Made by a program: the position numbers and the translations under genes
The notes under the pieces: model-generated
Database searches by the model: none
What the model saw: only the letters and a program-made list of their open reading frames with translations
What the model was told of the DNA's origin: nothing
In this document: one piece after another, positions 5,968 through 6,065 of the stretch
How positions within the stretch are numbered: the first letter of the stretch is position 1
How the letters are laid out: each line of letters opens with the position of its first letter
NCBI GenBank assembly: GCA_963966775.1
Contig: CAXAAH010000074.1
Span: forward strand, 1-6,065
Direction of reading: 5' to 3'
Source: UBA685 sp002299005
GTDB lineage: Bacteria; Pseudomonadota; Alphaproteobacteria; Puniceispirillales; Puniceispirillaceae
Length of the DNA stretch: 6,065 nucleotides

Positions 5968-5997
5968 ATTTTACCTGACCAGAGGGGCTAGTTGCAA
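5968..5997 (-). promoter_or_regulatory. sigma70-type promoter of the transporter operon
   Basis: On the minus strand TTGCAA (5997-5992, 4 of 6 to the -35 consensus) is followed after 18 bp by TAAAAT (5973-5968, 5 of 6 to the -10 consensus). Transcription would start near 5961, giving a leader of about 29 nt before the chosen TTG. An imperfect inverted repeat, GACCAGAGG (5977-5985) against CCTCT-TAT-GGTC (6018-6029), flanks the -35 element and could be an operator; that part is speculative. Confidence 0.45.
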
Positions 5998-6040
5998 GTC
6001 ATGATTCACACCCGAAACCTCTTATGGTCTCTGTTTGGCC

Positions 6041-6065
6041 AGCCTCCTTAACAAGCCTCCTTAAC
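6041..6065. repeat. 13-bp direct repeat, two copies, running into the window edge
   Basis: AGCCTCCTTAAC occurs at 6041-6052 and 6054-6065, separated by one A, so the period is 13. The array may continue outside the window. On the minus strand each copy reads TTAAGGAGGCT, containing the anti-SD complement AAGGAGG. No substantial reading frame follows: the nearest ATG (6002) opens only four codons to a TAG. The stretch may be the 3' end or trailer of a neighbouring gene. Confidence 0.75.

Noticed and set aside
5988..6002. Four-codon leader peptide (Met-Thr-Cys-Asn) on the minus strand upstream of the operon
   Set aside because: It overlaps the predicted -35 element and would precede the transcription start; no regulatory codon run or attenuator hairpin follows.

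Overview
The window looks like a piece of an alphaproteobacterial chromosome. Base composition is near 50% GC, genes are tightly packed, and the proteins resemble alphaproteobacterial (possibly marine) homologues. The taxonomic call is an inference from protein style, since there is no rRNA or marker gene here. I see no phage, IS, CRISPR, tRNA or rRNA.

Plus strand, 1-1260: the 3' two thirds of an FAD-dependent monooxygenase gene that enters from outside the window, then a short gap and a complete secreted glutathione peroxidase with its own ribosome binding site and a possible promoter. The peroxidase converges on a minus-strand operon. The 44-bp gap between them is almost entirely a 16-bp tandem repeat that also covers the peroxidase stop codon.

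Minus strand, about 5997 down to 1305: a five-gene polar amino acid ABC transporter operon. In order of transcription it encodes the ATPase (5932-5141), the periplasmic binding protein (5106-4384), a HisQ/ArtQ-type permease (4231-3293), a HisM/ArtM-type permease (3296-2454) and a zinc-dependent succinylglutamate desuccinylase/aspartoacylase-family protein (2441-1305). A sigma70-like promoter lies upstream of the ATPase gene. A strong intrinsic terminator, preceded by a second hairpin, sits between the binding protein gene and the permeases. It probably makes ATPase and binding protein mRNA more abundant than permease and hydrolase mRNA. The permease genes overlap by ATGA, and the hydrolase gene follows after 12 bp.

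The layout resembles the Pseudomonas aeruginosa aotJQMOP arginine/ornithine transport operon, whose AotO protein is, from memory, of the same hydrolase family. The likely overall job is uptake of a basic or modified amino acid (LAO/HisJ-type binding residues are present), with the last protein possibly hydrolysing an N-acyl or amide derivative in the cytoplasm. The substrate cannot be fixed from sequence.

The most unusual structure is three unrelated short tandem repeats: 16 bp x3 at the peroxidase stop codon, 15 bp x5 encoding the hydrophilic C-terminal tail of the first permease, and 13 bp x2 at the right edge, where each copy carries a Shine-Dalgarno-like AAGGAGG on the minus strand. I found no wholly new system; the operon is a recognisable type with unusual details.
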